Source: a virus
Length of the DNA: 39,480 nt
Reading direction: 5' to 3' (one strand)
Virus record (IMG/VR): IMGVR_UViG_3300037829_000176
Coordinates: 1-39,480 of that record
Every line of letters starts with the position of its first letter. Within the stretch, counting starts at the first letter, position 1. A program made the translations under genes and the position numbers. Shown piece after piece: positions 11,011 through 22,300 of this stretch. The notes under the pieces were generated by a model. The model was not told the origin of the DNA and did not search any database. It saw only the letters and a list, made by a program, of their open reading frames with translations.

Positions 11011-13416
11011 ATGAATACATACAACATTACCATATTTAAAAGCATAAAAGAAACCAATACACCATTCTATCGTGAGGCACATCAGATACTAGAAAGAATC
11101 AAGAATGGAGCGAGTAAGGAGTTGGTTAAGAAGATACGATTGGAGAAGAACAAGAGTGAGCGTAATGAAATGAAAAAGATGTTACCATCAATTTGTTTCA
11201 GTGGCACATTCAACAAACGAGCAGACACATCAATCATTGAGCATAGTGGACTTGTATGCCTAGACTTTGATGGCTATGAAAAGCAAAAGGATTTGTTACA
11301 AGATAAAGAAATGCTTACAAAGAATAAATATGTGTTCTCAGTATTTATATCTCCATCAGGTAACGGACTGAAAGTATTGGTTAAGATACCAAAAGAAATA
11401 GACAATCACATAAACTACTTTAATTCGCTTGAGAAGCACTTTAACTCGACTTACTTTGATAACACAAGCAAGAACATCAGTCGTGTCTGTTACGAGTCCT
11501 ATGACCCCTTAATTCACATCAACGAGAACTCTTCGGTGTGGGACAAGATTGAAGAAACACAATACAACGAAGTTATTAAGCACAGAGACATCGCAACAAT
11601 ACCAATTACGGATGAGAATAAGATTGTGGAGATATTAGTTAAGTGGTGGAGTAAGAAGTATCCAATGGTAGATGGACAACGAAACCATAACACATTTATA
11701 CTTGCAATGGCTTTCAATGAGTTTGGAATAAATAAGAGTCTTGCATCATACATTCTAAACCAATACTCAACGGATGACTTTACCGTGCAAGAGATATCAA
11801 TGACAATAGACTCTGCATATCGTAACGCATCAAGCTTTGGCACGAAGTATTATGAGGATGAGGAACGTGTCAGCCAAATAAAAGAGAAGCTACGCAGAGG
11901 GGTATCTAGGAATGAAATTAAGAGCCAACTACAGGACTCAAGTTTTGATTCAAGTGTAATAGACTCAGTATTGAATAAGGTTGAAGAAGAAAATTCGCAG
12001 CAGGTATTTTGGTCTAAGAATGACAAGGGAGTGATTAAGATAATACACATACTCTTCAAGAAGTTTTTAGAGGACTCAGGGTTCTATAAGTACTGCCCCG
12101 AAGGAGGCAAGAGTTATGTATTTGTGAAGGTAACCAACAACCTAATAGACCATACATCTGAGAAAGAAATAAAGGACTTTATACTTATGCAGTTAATAGA
12201 GTTGGAAGACATATCTATTTACAACTACTTTGCAGACAACACGAGGTTCTTTAAGGAGGAGTTCTTATCGTTGCTATCTACAATAGATATTTACTTTATA
12301 GAAGATACTAAAACATCAGCGTACCTGTACTATAAGAATTGTGCAGTAAAGATTACAGGAAGTGAAATAACAACCATTGACTACTTAGACTTGGGTGGCT
12401 ATGTTTGGAAAGACCATATAATTAATAGGAACTTTAATAGATGTTCAGTAAGCGAAAACTTTGACTATAAGGTGTTCATTAGGAACATATGCAACCAAGA
12501 CGAGAACAGAATAAAAACAATGGAGAGTACGATAGGATTTTTACTACACGCATACAAGAACCTATCATTCTGCCCGGCAATTATATTAAACGATGAGGTG
12601 ATTAGCGACAATCCTGAAGGAGGCACAGGGAAAGGATTGTTTATGAACTCATTGAATTGTATGAAGAAGCTCGTAGTAATAGATGGTAAGTCCTTTGCTT
12701 TTGAACGCTCCTTTGCTTATCAGTTGGTGTCAGCAGACACGCAGATACTATGCTTCGATGATGTAAAGAAACACTTTGACTTTGAGAGATTGTTCTCAGT
12801 AGTAACAGAGGGTATGACACTAGAGAAAAAGAATAAGGATGCTATAAAGATACCATTCAGTAAGTCACCAAAGATTGCTATAACAACTAACTATGCGATA
12901 AAGGGTGCAGGTAATTCATTCGCAAGAAGGAAATGGGAGTTGGAGTTACATCAGCACTATACCAAAACATATACGCCATTGGATGAATTTGGAAAGTTAA
13001 TGTTTGGAGATTGGAGTGATGATGATTGGTGTGAGTTTGACAACTATATGCTAAACAACCTACAAAACTTCTTAGTAACAGGATTGGTGAAATCAAAGTT
13101 TGTGAACTTAAAGATACGACAGTTGTCAGCAGAAACAAGTCACGAGTTTATAGAATGGTGTGGCTTAATTGATGACCAAGACAGGGAGATTGTTCTTGAC
13201 CCGGGAGCTAGATTATATAAGAACGACCTGTACGATAACTTTGTTAGAGAGTATCCTGACTATGGACCAAACTCAAGGATGTCTATGAGTAGAACAAGAT
13301 TCTATAAGTGGCTAAACTCATATGCAATGTTTAAGGAGGGTGTACCACCTGAAGAAGGTAGAGATGCTCGAGGAAGATGGCTTATAATAAGAAGAAAGCA
13401 AGACGTTAATGATTGA
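11011..13416 (+). CDS. Replicative primase-helicase (VirE_N/BT4734-like N-terminus, SF3-type helicase)
   Basis: The N-terminal ~180 residues contain SICFSGTFNKRADTSII, then GLVCLDFDGY (80-89) and FSVFISPSGNGLKVLVK. These are the pattern of the BT4734/VirE N-terminal domain fused to primase-helicases in Bacteroidota elements. The middle (about 200-270) resembles a primase C-terminal linker (NHNTFILAMAFNEFGI). The helicase part has Walker A GGTGKG (~537-542), Walker B ILCFDD (~578-584) and a motif KIAITTNY (~618-625) typical of SF3/D5-like helicases. It should unwind and prime at the phage origin. The product is full length. It overlaps the next gene by 8 nt. A 26-codon open stretch without a start codon ends exactly at its ATG. 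Confidence 0.85.
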   Translation: MNTYNITIFKSIKETNTPFYREAHQILERIKNGASKELVKKIRLEKNKSERNEMKKMLPSICFSGTFNKRADTSIIEHSGLVCLDFDGYEKQKDLLQDKEMLTKNKYVFSVFISPSGNGLKVLVKIPKEIDNHINYFNSLEKHFNSTYFDNTSKNISRVCYESYDPLIHINENSSVWDKIEETQYNEVIKHRDIATIPITDENKIVEILVKWWSKKYPMVDGQRNHNTFILAMAFNEFGINKSLASYILNQYSTDDFTVQEISMTIDSAYRNASSFGTKYYEDEERVSQIKEKLRRGVSRNEIKSQLQDSSFDSSVIDSVLNKVEEENSQQVFWSKNDKGVIKIIHILFKKFLEDSGFYKYCPEGGKSYVFVKVTNNLIDHTSEKEIKDFILMQLIELEDISIYNYFADNTRFFKEEFLSLLSTIDIYFIEDTKTSAYLYYKNCAVKITGSEITTIDYLDLGGYVWKDHIINRNFNRCSVSENFDYKVFIRNICNQDENRIKTMESTIGFLLHAYKNLSFCPAIILNDEVISDNPEGGTGKGLFMNSLNCMKKLVVIDGKSFAFERSFAYQLVSADTQILCFDDVKKHFDFERLFSVVTEGMTLEKKNKDAIKIPFSKSPKIAITTNYAIKGAGNSFARRKWELELHQHYTKTYTPLDEFGKLMFGDWSDDDWCEFDNYMLNNLQNFLVTGLVKSKFVNLKIRQLSAETSHEFIEWCGLIDDQDREIVLDPGARLYKNDLYDNFVREYPDYGPNSRMSMSRTRFYKWLNSYAMFKEGVPPEEGRDARGRWLIIRRKQDVND

Positions 13417-14866
13417 GAGAAAGTTAGGATTTAGTAATAGGAAGATGTGGCAGCACTGCGAACTACTTCAATCAATAGTCGAGCAAAAGGTTATGACTAA
13501 AGTTGGAAGAGGCAAGAACGCAGTGAACATCGAGGTGTATAAATATAAAAATAATGACGATGTCATTAAAAATATATCAGAGAGTATTGACTACTATAGA
13601 ATAGAAACAATGAAAGAACTAGAAAGAGAAAAGAAAATTACATTCAGGGATTACCAAAAAGAAATTATACTAAAGGGAACTGAAATGTTACTTCAAAATA
13701 AGTTCTTATATCTTGCTATGGAAGTTCGCACAGGTAAGACCCTTACAAGTTTGGCGATAGCAAATAATATAAAAGCACAGGATGTTTTATTCGTAACTAA
13801 AAAGAAAGCTATCAGTTCAATTGAAGCAGACTTTGATTTGTTTAAACCACCATTCTCCTTATGCGTAGTAAACTATGAAAGCCTACATAAGATAGACCAT
13901 GACATACCTTGGGACATTATTATTTTAGATGAAGCACATAGCATGGGTGCTTTTCCTAAGCCTTCACAACGAGCCTTGATAGTGAAAGACATCATACGAA
14001 AACACAATCCATTTGTAATTTTACTTTCGGGAACACCAACGCCTGAGAGCTACTCGCAGATGTACCACCAAGTGTATGGTATACCAAACAACCCATTCAA
14101 TGAGTTCACAAGCTTCTATAAATTTTGTAGTGCTTATGTAAAGGTAACGGAGAAAAAAATCAACGGTCTTTTTATTAGGGACTACTCAAAAGGACTGCAG
14201 TCCATACTTGATAAAATGAAACCATACACAATTAACTACACGCAATTGGAGGCAGGGTTTAAAGTTAAGACATCGGAACACGTTATGTACGTTGAGCTTA
14301 AAGACTCGACCTATAAAATAATAGATAAGTTAAAGAAAGACTTAGTAGTTGAAGGTAAGGAAGAAGTTATATTGGCAGACACTTCCGTTAAGTTAATGAT
14401 GAAGCTACACCAACTATACTCCGGGACTATAAAGTTTGAAAGCGGTAACTCTATGGTACTTGATTTAACTAAGGCTGAGTTTATCAAGGAGAAGTTCAAG
14501 GGTAAAAAGATTGGTATATTCTACAAGTTCAAAGAAGAACTCAATGCATTAAGTCAAGTATTTGGTGTAGAAAACTTGACAACTGACCTCAGTGTTTTTG
14601 AAAGTACAGACAAGAATATAGCACTGCAAATAGTATCAGGTAGGGAGGGAATATCATTAAAACAAGCCGACTGCTTGGTATACTACAACATTGACTTCAG
14701 TGCTACAAGCTATTGGCAGAGCAAGGATAGGATGACAACAAAAGATAGATTAGACAACGATGTCTATTGGATATTTACAAAAGATGGGATTGAAAACGAT
14801 ATATACAAAACAGTAATAAAAAAGAAGGACTATACTATTAACCATTTTAAAAAAACACTATTATGA
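13409..14866 (+). CDS. SNF2-type (SF2) DNA helicase/translocase
   Basis: Helicase motifs are in order: Q-like region ITFRDYQKEII (77-87), motif I MEVRTGKT (104-111), motif II DEAH (174-177) and motif III LSGTP (206-210). The C-terminal lobe holds GREGISLKQADCLVYYNIDFS, then WQSKDRM (motifs V-VI). This is the phage SNF2-like family, 485 residues, which translocates on duplex DNA and is often involved in fork restart or branch migration. The first ~50 residues are basic and not part of the helicase core. It overlaps the primase-helicase by 8 nt and the next gene by 4 nt, so it belongs to the replication operon. Confidence 0.85.
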   Translation: MIERKLGFSNRKMWQHCELLQSIVEQKVMTKVGRGKNAVNIEVYKYKNNDDVIKNISESIDYYRIETMKELEREKKITFRDYQKEIILKGTEMLLQNKFLYLAMEVRTGKTLTSLAIANNIKAQDVLFVTKKKAISSIEADFDLFKPPFSLCVVNYESLHKIDHDIPWDIIILDEAHSMGAFPKPSQRALIVKDIIRKHNPFVILLSGTPTPESYSQMYHQVYGIPNNPFNEFTSFYKFCSAYVKVTEKKINGLFIRDYSKGLQSILDKMKPYTINYTQLEAGFKVKTSEHVMYVELKDSTYKIIDKLKKDLVVEGKEEVILADTSVKLMMKLHQLYSGTIKFESGNSMVLDLTKAEFIKEKFKGKKIGIFYKFKEELNALSQVFGVENLTTDLSVFESTDKNIALQIVSGREGISLKQADCLVYYNIDFSATSYWQSKDRMTTKDRLDNDVYWIFTKDGIENDIYKTVIKKKDYTINHFKKTLL

Positions 14867-15084
14867 AAGACAAGAATGAATTTATAAAGATTGCTATTGA
14901 CAAGCAGAATAAAATAGCAAATGGAGATTATACTCACCAAAAGTATTTGATGTTTAGGGAATGGTTTTTCCAACAATATAAGAACGTAAGTCGAAGAGTT
15001 GCTGCTCGAAGTTTTGCAATGTTTGACTTGATGTACGGCTTAGATATACCAATAAAGAATACTAACGTAGAAGATGAGATATGA
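14863..15084 (+). CDS. Hypothetical protein (73 aa)
   Basis: A helical basic protein (NEFIKIAIDKQNKIANGDYTHQKYLMF, then SRRVAARSFAMFDLMYGLD). I do not recognise it. It is linked by 4-nt overlaps on both sides, to the SNF2 helicase and to the VRR-NUC nuclease, so it is made together with them. It may be a small helicase or nuclease accessory factor; this is guilt by association only. Confidence 0.65.
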   Translation: MKDKNEFIKIAIDKQNKIANGDYTHQKYLMFREWFFQQYKNVSRRVAARSFAMFDLMYGLDIPIKNTNVEDEI

Positions 15085-15329
15085 CGGAACAGCAGATACA
15101 ATCTAAAAAGATTAAGGAGCTTGAAGGTCAAGGTTACTATGTAATAAAACTTATGAAGACCAATAAAAATGGCATACCCGATTTACTTGTTTTACCCAAA
15201 AATAGCGATGCTTTCTTTATAGAAGTAAAAAAAGAAAGTGGAGTGTTAAGCAAGTTACAGGAGTACAGAATAAATGAATTAAATAAACACGGATTAAAAA
15301 CTGAAATTTTAAAAGGATGGAAAAATTAA
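15081..15329 (+). CDS. VRR-NUC family nuclease
   Basis: An 82-residue protein with GIPDLLVL (31-38) and FFIEVKKESG (45-54). This gives the PD-(D/E)XK catalytic set Asp34, Glu48 and Lys50 of the VRR-NUC family, followed by LSKLQEYRINELNKHGL as the usual C-terminal helix. Stand-alone phage VRR-NUC proteins are thought to cut branched DNA such as Holliday junctions or flaps. The length is normal for the phage form. It sits directly behind an SNF2 helicase, a common pairing in phage replication modules. It overlaps the next gene by 13 nt. Confidence 0.85.
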   Translation: MTEQQIQSKKIKELEGQGYYVIKLMKTNKNGIPDLLVLPKNSDAFFIEVKKESGVLSKLQEYRINELNKHGLKTEILKGWKN

Positions 15330-15805
15330 AAGAAATAGTATCGAAAGTATTTGATACAGATATTAACATTAAAACACGCAAAAGAAATAATGTTGAAGCA
15401 AGAATGATATTCGCAAGAATATTAAGGGAAGATGGAAATACATTTGAATCTATAGGAAAAGCAATAAATAAAGACCACTCTACAATAGTTTATTACGTTA
15501 ATCAGGCATCTATTTTAATAAAACAATCTATTGAGTTAAGTGATAAGTACTTAGAATGTAAGAGTTGTTACATAAACAATTTGGATGTGGTTTTACCTCA
15601 AATGAAATACGATGAACTAAAAAGTGAGGTTGTAGAGTTAAAGTTTTTATGTAATCGACTTGCTACTGAAAGAAATGAAATAATAAAAGTTCAAGAAAAG
15701 TACAATAGAATTAAAAAAATAATTAACTTAGTTGCCGAAAGAACGCACTTCGGAAAAGAAGAGTTCGTTGAAAGAAAAATAAACGAGATGTTTAATGGTA
15801 TCTAA
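15317..15805 (+). CDS. Second DnaA domain IV-like protein with a C-terminal coiled coil (162 aa)
   Basis: Residues ~1-65 contain KTRKRNNVEARMIFARIL, then GNTFESIGKAINKDHSTIVYYV. This is the DnaA C-terminal helix-turn-helix with the characteristic DHSTIxY(Y/A) signature, clearer than in the gene at 7961. Residues ~95-160 are long charged helices (YDELKSEVVELKFLCNRLATERNEI), probably a coiled coil for dimer formation. There is no ATPase part. It may recognise DnaA-box-like sites in the phage origin or host oriC. It is translated from an overlap with the VRR-NUC gene and shares one base with the next gene. Confidence 0.8.
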   Translation: MEKLKEIVSKVFDTDINIKTRKRNNVEARMIFARILREDGNTFESIGKAINKDHSTIVYYVNQASILIKQSIELSDKYLECKSCYINNLDVVLPQMKYDELKSEVVELKFLCNRLATERNEIIKVQEKYNRIKKIINLVAERTHFGKEEFVERKINEMFNGI

Positions 15806-15999
15806 TGGATGAGCAAAGAAAAATAGAAGAGGCAAGAGTCAATCGAATTGCATACTTAATTGGTATTCAACAGGACTCTTTGGTTGTTTTATTTGAAGCA
15901 TTATCCGATAGAGACTATGAAGATGCGAAGGCAGAAATAAAAGTATTAATAACAGAGTTAAGATTAATTTTTAAATCAATAGAGTATGACGATTTTTGA
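15805..15999 (+). CDS. Hypothetical helical protein (64 aa)
   Basis: A small, mostly helical acidic protein (DEQRKIEEARVNRIAYLIGI, then DRDYEDAKAEIKVLITELRLIF). It begins on the last base of the preceding stop (TAATG) and overlaps the next gene by 14 nt. No known family recognised. Location between a DnaA-like protein and a nuclease-like protein suggests a small replication accessory, which is inference. Confidence 0.65.
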   Translation: MDEQRKIEEARVNRIAYLIGIQQDSLVVLFEALSDRDYEDAKAEIKVLITELRLIFKSIEYDDF

Positions 16000-16399
16000 G
16001 GTAGAAGAAGATTTAAGAAGAGAACAAGTTGCTATTAAAAAATTTGTAGACATATTCGGTGGCTCATTCCAAAAGTTAGACCAATTTGACATTGACTACA
16101 AGGTCTTTGACAAAGACAAGAACTTAATAGCTTACGCAGAAGTAAAGGGTAGGATAAGAACAATGGACAAGGCTTACCCACTTCCTATAGCCGTAAGAAA
16201 AATCATGAAGTTATCTGAAAAAAGACTAAACCCTGTTCTTATATGGGCCTGTGAAGATGGCATAATTTACGCCAAGTTGAATGAGTTAGTAGGTCAAATA
16301 AAATTTAGTGGTAGAACTCCACGAGCAAATTCTACCAATGACATGGAGATTATGGCTTACTACGATAAACAAAAATGTTTAAAGTACGTTAGGTTTTAA
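15986..16399 (+). CDS. PD-(D/E)XK-like nuclease-fold protein (137 aa)
   Basis: The order FDIDYKV (34-40, Asp37), a turn, then AYAEVKGR (49-56, Glu52, Lys54), with an upstream helix containing Glu9/Glu13, is the pattern of a PD-(D/E)XK nuclease core. The remaining sequence (LNPVLIWACEDGIIYAKL) supplies further strands. Similar small phage proteins are often annotated only as hypothetical or nuclease. It is the last plus-strand gene; its stop overlaps the stop of the 3136-residue minus-strand gene. No terminator separates the two arms. Substrate unknown. Confidence 0.65.
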   Translation: MTIFEVEEDLRREQVAIKKFVDIFGGSFQKLDQFDIDYKVFDKDKNLIAYAEVKGRIRTMDKAYPLPIAVRKIMKLSEKRLNPVLIWACEDGIIYAKLNELVGQIKFSGRTPRANSTNDMEIMAYYDKQKCLKYVRF

Positions 16400-19300
16400 T
16401 CTTGATTGTAACTCCTAGAATAACTTCTTGAATAGCTTCTTGAAGACCTTCCCGAAGAACCTCTTGATTTAGTTTGTTTGCTTGAATTTCCAAAACCATC
16501 ATTGCCACCAAAACTATCACCCCCTCCAAAGCTATCGCTACTTCCAAAACTACTACTGCCACCAAAGCTGTCGCTACCTCCAAAAGTACCACTAGCCTTT
16601 TTTTTCTTAGGAACATATTGCTCACCATATTCAAGAGCATCCATTCTATTTTTTAACTCCCTGTTTATTTTTAAAGACTCTTCTCTTTTTTTATCATACA
16701 GTTTAAATGCATTTTTTGCATTTTCTTTCTCTCTTTTCTCAAAGTCTGTTCTACTACTATATTTAGTTTTATCTAATATAGATTTAAGCATATCTTCTTC
16801 TATTTTATTTTCTGACTTTCTATATTCAGGGTCTTTTATTTTTCGTAACTCCTTCTTTATTCCTTCCATTGTATATGCTCCACTATTCATCATTTGTTTT
16901 AAGATACTTGTTTTTTGAACAATTTCTTCAGCATCTGCTTTATCTTGAGACTCCTTCTTTACGGCTTTTTCTTTTGTTTCTTTTTTCAATTCCTTATATA
17001 CTTCTGCTAAAGCAATTTTCTTAACATCTCTATAGAAAGGAACAGCGCCTAATAATCCTAATGTTTCCATGCCCGCTCTATACCATTCTTTCGCTCTTGT
17101 TAGTTTTGCTCTTTCTGTTTTTGGTTCAGGTTCTAATAACTTAAATCCTAACTCACCAACCCCAATTAACGGAGCATAAGGTCCTGCAATAATTTTAACT
17201 AAATCTGTAGGCTCATCAATCTTTCCTTTTTGAAGTTGATTAAATTGTACTGCATCTTCATAAGGGTCATACTCTCCATTTCTAAGACCAATTTTTTCGC
17301 CATATTCTTCATTTGCTTTTTCTATCAAAGAATTCTCTATAACTCTAATAATATTTCCAAAACTTCTTCCAATTAATAAAGTTGTCGCAGAAGAAACAAC
17401 ACCTTGATAAAGTCTCTGTAACATTGTTTTTTTATCCTCATCATCATCATCATTTCCATAGCCAAAAGCACTTAACATTAACTCTGACAATAATCTAGTG
17501 GCTGTTACATATAGTGTCATCCTTGCCGTAACGGCAGCTAAAATTTGCGCTCCTTGTTCCCAAGGAATATCACCATTACCAACTAATGCATTAACACCTT
17601 TTCTAGCAGTATAGTATTCTTGAACGGTAAACTTGTTCATAAACTTATTAAAGTTTTTAGCTATCTGTTTTGTAGAGCTGTCTCCTTCTCTTACTACATT
17701 TTGTAAGATTCCCATATAAGCATTTGTGCTAGAACCTGCGGATATAGTTTGTGTGTCTGCATTATTTTTTGCTTTTGTTAAAGCGTCACGGTATTTATCC
17801 ATGTACTCTTCATTATTTGCTTTGATTTTATCAAAATCAGGTGCTACACCTGTTTCTTTTTGAAAAGAACGAGCAAAAGCACCAAACCATAATGGCTTCA
17901 TTACAATTTTATCGGGTTGAGATATTAAATTATCTGCAACAAATTCTACACCATTTACCCATTTACCTAAAGTGTTATCATAAAGTTGAAAGACACCATT
18001 AACCTCACGACTTTGTATATTTCTATTCTTGCTAAGTTTACTTGTAACAGCACTCAAATCTACAAGTCCACTACTTAATTTATCTGAAGGGTAATTTCTT
18101 GATGTTACCTTACTGCCTAGTATTGTTAATATATTTTTTGCATCCTCTGATGTTGATAATGTCCAATATTCACTCATTCCAACAGCCATATCTCTTGGAT
18201 TGTTTAATAGAACAAAAGATACGTTTGACATAAGCTCAGATATTGCTCTTGGCGCACTTGCAAGCATAGACCTATACCCTGTTTTTTGAAGCCAATTCAT
18301 GACCTCATTTGACTGAGTAAAGTTTGATTGAAGTAAGTCCCTAGTAGCTGTGTCATATGCTTCGCCTATAGTATTAAGAATTTCGTATTGGTCGGTTGTT
18401 GCATCATTATCTTCTAGTAATTTCATTGCTTTTGATAATGTCTTTCTAGCTGTTCTTATTGGCTCTGTCATATGATAATTAATAAGCACAGACCTTGCAC
18501 TTTGATTTACTGCAAAAAAAGCGTTTAAGTTTACAGGATGAACCTTAGTATCTCTCTCTTCTAAATTTTTAGAAGTAGTAGTAGGATTCATATTATTACT
18601 CATGTTATTAATTAATTCTGCTGTAGACAATCTATCAGAAGCACTAATTGTATTATAGAAAACATAATTTTTTATTGGTTTTATTTTTTTTCCATTTATT
18701 ACAGAGGCAGTGTAAGTAGCCTTTTTAGTCATTCTGTTATTTATTTCCTGAAGTTTTTTTAATGCATTTTTTTCAGCTTCATTAAAAGAATCATATAGTT
18801 TATCAATATCTATTTCACCATCTTTTTGAAAATTATCTTTTATAAATTCCATTTGCTTAATATCGGCAGCTTTATATCCACTTTTTTTACTATTTTGTTT
18901 TGCGAATTTAATGGTTTCATCTAAGGTTTTCATTGCCTGATGAACTTGATTGTTATTTGGATTTGAATTATACTCAAGTTGCATCATATATACCATCATT
19001 TTAAATTTAGATAGTATAACTTTATTACCATTATTTTTAAATATATTTGATATTGCTTTTTCTACTTGTGTTAATTCACCTTGAATATCTGTAATCTCAG
19101 ATTGATATATTTGCTGTGCTACAGCAGATTGTTCAAAAACAGCGTTGAATATTGTTTTAGTTTTAAAGTCACCAAATTGTTCATCTATATTAAATAAAGG
19201 CGCTATATTAACTCCAAATTTATCTCTAGAAGTACGGTCTGTTATATATTGTTTTATTTTTTTAAATATACCTGCAACAGTTTTAGGTATAGCAGCTTCT

Positions 19301-22300
19301 AATGAAATACTTTTTTCTATGAAGTTTAACTTCTCTACCATCTGCTGTGTAGCATTGGATACGAAGCCATTGTTTATGTTGTCAATGATTCTAAGTAAAT
19401 CTTTTAAATCTTTATTGTTAAAACTTTCAAGTGTTTTTTTATTCTTTAAAAGTGCTTGTAGTTTTTTTACTAAATCTCTTTCTAATCTAAACTCATCTCC
19501 AACAATCTCATCCAATGTTATTGTGGTATTGTTTATCTCATCAATTAACTCTGCTTTCTCATCAGCAATCTCTTGCTCAGTCATTTTTTCCTTAACCTTT
19601 GCTCCTTGTATCTTTGACTTAAAGGTCTTCATTAACTCATGTTCAGTCTTATCGATAACGCCATCCTCCAACATTTTATCTAATGTTTTTGAGTAATTTA
19701 CAACCTTATTTTCTACAACCTTATCTGCAAAGTTATCATACAACTCTTTCAAGTCAGATACTCTCTGCTCATTTGACTCAATACTTTCAATGATTTTATC
19801 TAAGCTTTCATTTAAGTCGGCTCTTTTATTTAATTCCAATATTGCATCTCTTTTAGATAGCATATCAACTATCTCGTAGTAAGACTCAAATACATCACTC
19901 GGTATTAGCTTTGCATTAATGTTTAATACGCGTGATAGTGGCTCTAATAAATCAGATGAGATGTCTCCAAGCTTTGTTAAATTTTTCTTTGCATTTTTTC
20001 TATTTGTGTTTGCTTTATCTACTTTGGCATCATAGTCTGCAATACCAATAACTTTATCAACGTAGTCTATAAACTTATCGTATTGTGTTTGGCTAAACAC
20101 GTTGAATCTTGCAAGGCGTAGCATGATTGATTTCATCTGCACGGCATTCAAGTTTTGAACTTTGCCTTTTAGCATAGTGCGAATTGCATTTTCTGCATTT
20201 GCCCTTAATGTTTTAGACTCTGTCTTTACTGCAAGTTTTGCTTTTCTTACAGCTTCTCTAATTTCAACAAATTTAGCTCTAGCCTCTTGAATATCTTGTT
20301 CATTTGTTTTTTGGTCAACAAATGTATTCCTTAAATATTCTTCTATTTCTTTAGTAAACTCAGCAATAGTTATTTTTTTATTTTTATGTTCTTTTCTATA
20401 TTCCTTTGCCATTGCTCTAATAGAAGCGTTTATAGTATTACCTGCAATAACTCCTGCACGGATTCCTTTTAAAATAAGCTTCAATGTTCCTAATGTAACT
20501 CCTGCATCAAGTTTTGCGTATGTAAGTTTATCTAAACCATTAAGAGTTTTAATGGCGGCATCTAAATAACTTATTAATGTATTTTTATTTTCAGGATTTT
20601 TAGCATCTAAGTTTTCAATCTTTTTAACTTCTTCTTTTAATGCTTGTACATGTCTATCTAAATCAAGTTTTAATCCATCTAAATCATCTTTAAGGATATC
20701 TTCAATTTCTTTTATATCTGCTTCAAGGTCCATTACTGTACCTTCTTTTCCTTTCGATTCTTTTAAATCAATAATTTCCTCACGAATTTTATTAACCTTC
20801 TCTCTAGCTTCTGCTCTTGCTTTTTCTATTTCTTCGGTTGTATCTTTAATATCTTCTTTAATAGAATCAATAGCACCCATCAAATCCTCTGTTGATACTT
20901 TTGCAGGTACAGGTGCTTCCTCTACAGGTGCTTCAACCTTTACTTCTTCCTTTACAGGTTCTACTTTAGCTTCAACGACAGGAGCTTTTGCTTCTGCCCT
21001 ACTTCTAATAGTTAAATAAAATTCTACATATTTATTACGCATTTCAGGGTATAAAAATTTTCCATTTTTATCCTTTTTTGAATACCTTTTAATTATTTCA
21101 TCTGCATATTTATAGGGGTTTGACTTAAGTAACTTAAGGTCTTTATCAAAACCAACAGCCCCATCTTCTATCATGCTTTCTAAAAACAACCTTTCTTCAG
21201 CTATAGCTTCTTCTATTTCTTTAGACATTTCTACTACAGGTTCTGCTTTAACCTTTGTTTTAGAAGTTACCTTTGCCTTAGTAGGTTCAACTTTAGCAGG
21301 AGTTATAACTTCATCAATATATACTTTTGTTTTGTTTTTAGTTTCAACAAACCTTCCTCTTTTCTCATCAGTTTGTATTGTTAGATTAGCTTCAACACTT
21401 GCTCTCTTTGGAGTTAAAGTTCCTATCTTTTTAAGTTGGACTTTTGCTGTAGCTCCGTCTTTAGAAACAACTATACTATACTCGGCTTCTGTTCCGTTAT
21501 TATCTACTGCTCTTACTGTAGCTCCTTTACCTTCTTTCTCAACTCTTTGCGCTTCCTTTTTTATTTTATTCGCTCTTTTATCTAATATTTTTTCGGCAGT
21601 TGAGATTTTTGCTTGAATAGCTATTATCTCTTCTTTCTGTGCTACAGTTGTTCTTTTTCCAAGGTCAAGTAATGGCTTTAATTTTCCATATTGAATTTCT
21701 TTCATTGACCTAATAACAGCATCGTCATACTCTTCAACCTTAGACCAAGACATAACAGTTGGTTTACCCTTTGCTTTTGGGGCTTCCGTTTTAGTTACAG
21801 GAGCTTTAACCACAGGTGCTTTAGCTTTAACAACAGGCTCTAATAGAGGACTGATTAGCGCATTATACTTCTCGTATATTTTATTATACTTAGCCAATAC
21901 AGTTTTCGGCATTTTAGTTTTATCTATCTTACCTTTTACTTTATAACTTTCTATTTTAGGTATGGCTTTAAGAAGTTCTGCTTGTTCTTCAGCTCTTAAA
22001 GTTGCTACTTGCTCTTGTGGTGTTGCTTCCGCTTCCACTACAGAAGTTTCTTCTGATATATCTACATCAGCTTTAGTATCTGTAGTAGTTTTATTGTACT
22101 TGGACCTTCTATCTTTTACTTCAGTTTCAAATTCAGCATCTTCAACTATTTCATAAGTATCTAAAGCTCTTTTAAAAGCATCCCTATATACTTGTTGTAG
22201 TGCTTCGTCTTTTTCACTAGCACTTATCATCCCATTATTTCTTTTTGCTTCTATTCTTTTAATTTCTCTTTCTTCTTCCTTATTTAAATATACTTCTGCA

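Noticed and set aside
16478-16918. 146-residue plus-strand open frame opposite the giant gene's C-terminus
   Set aside because: It is the antisense shadow of the SFGG repeats and helical tail (Pro/Leu/Ser-rich low complexity), without leader or promoter. The same applies to other plus-strand frames opposite 18-38 kb.
19609-19616. TATCTTTG on the plus strand, a perfect -7 box
   Set aside because: It lies deep inside the minus-strand giant gene with no plus-strand gene after it. Such 8-mers occur by chance in AT-rich DNA.
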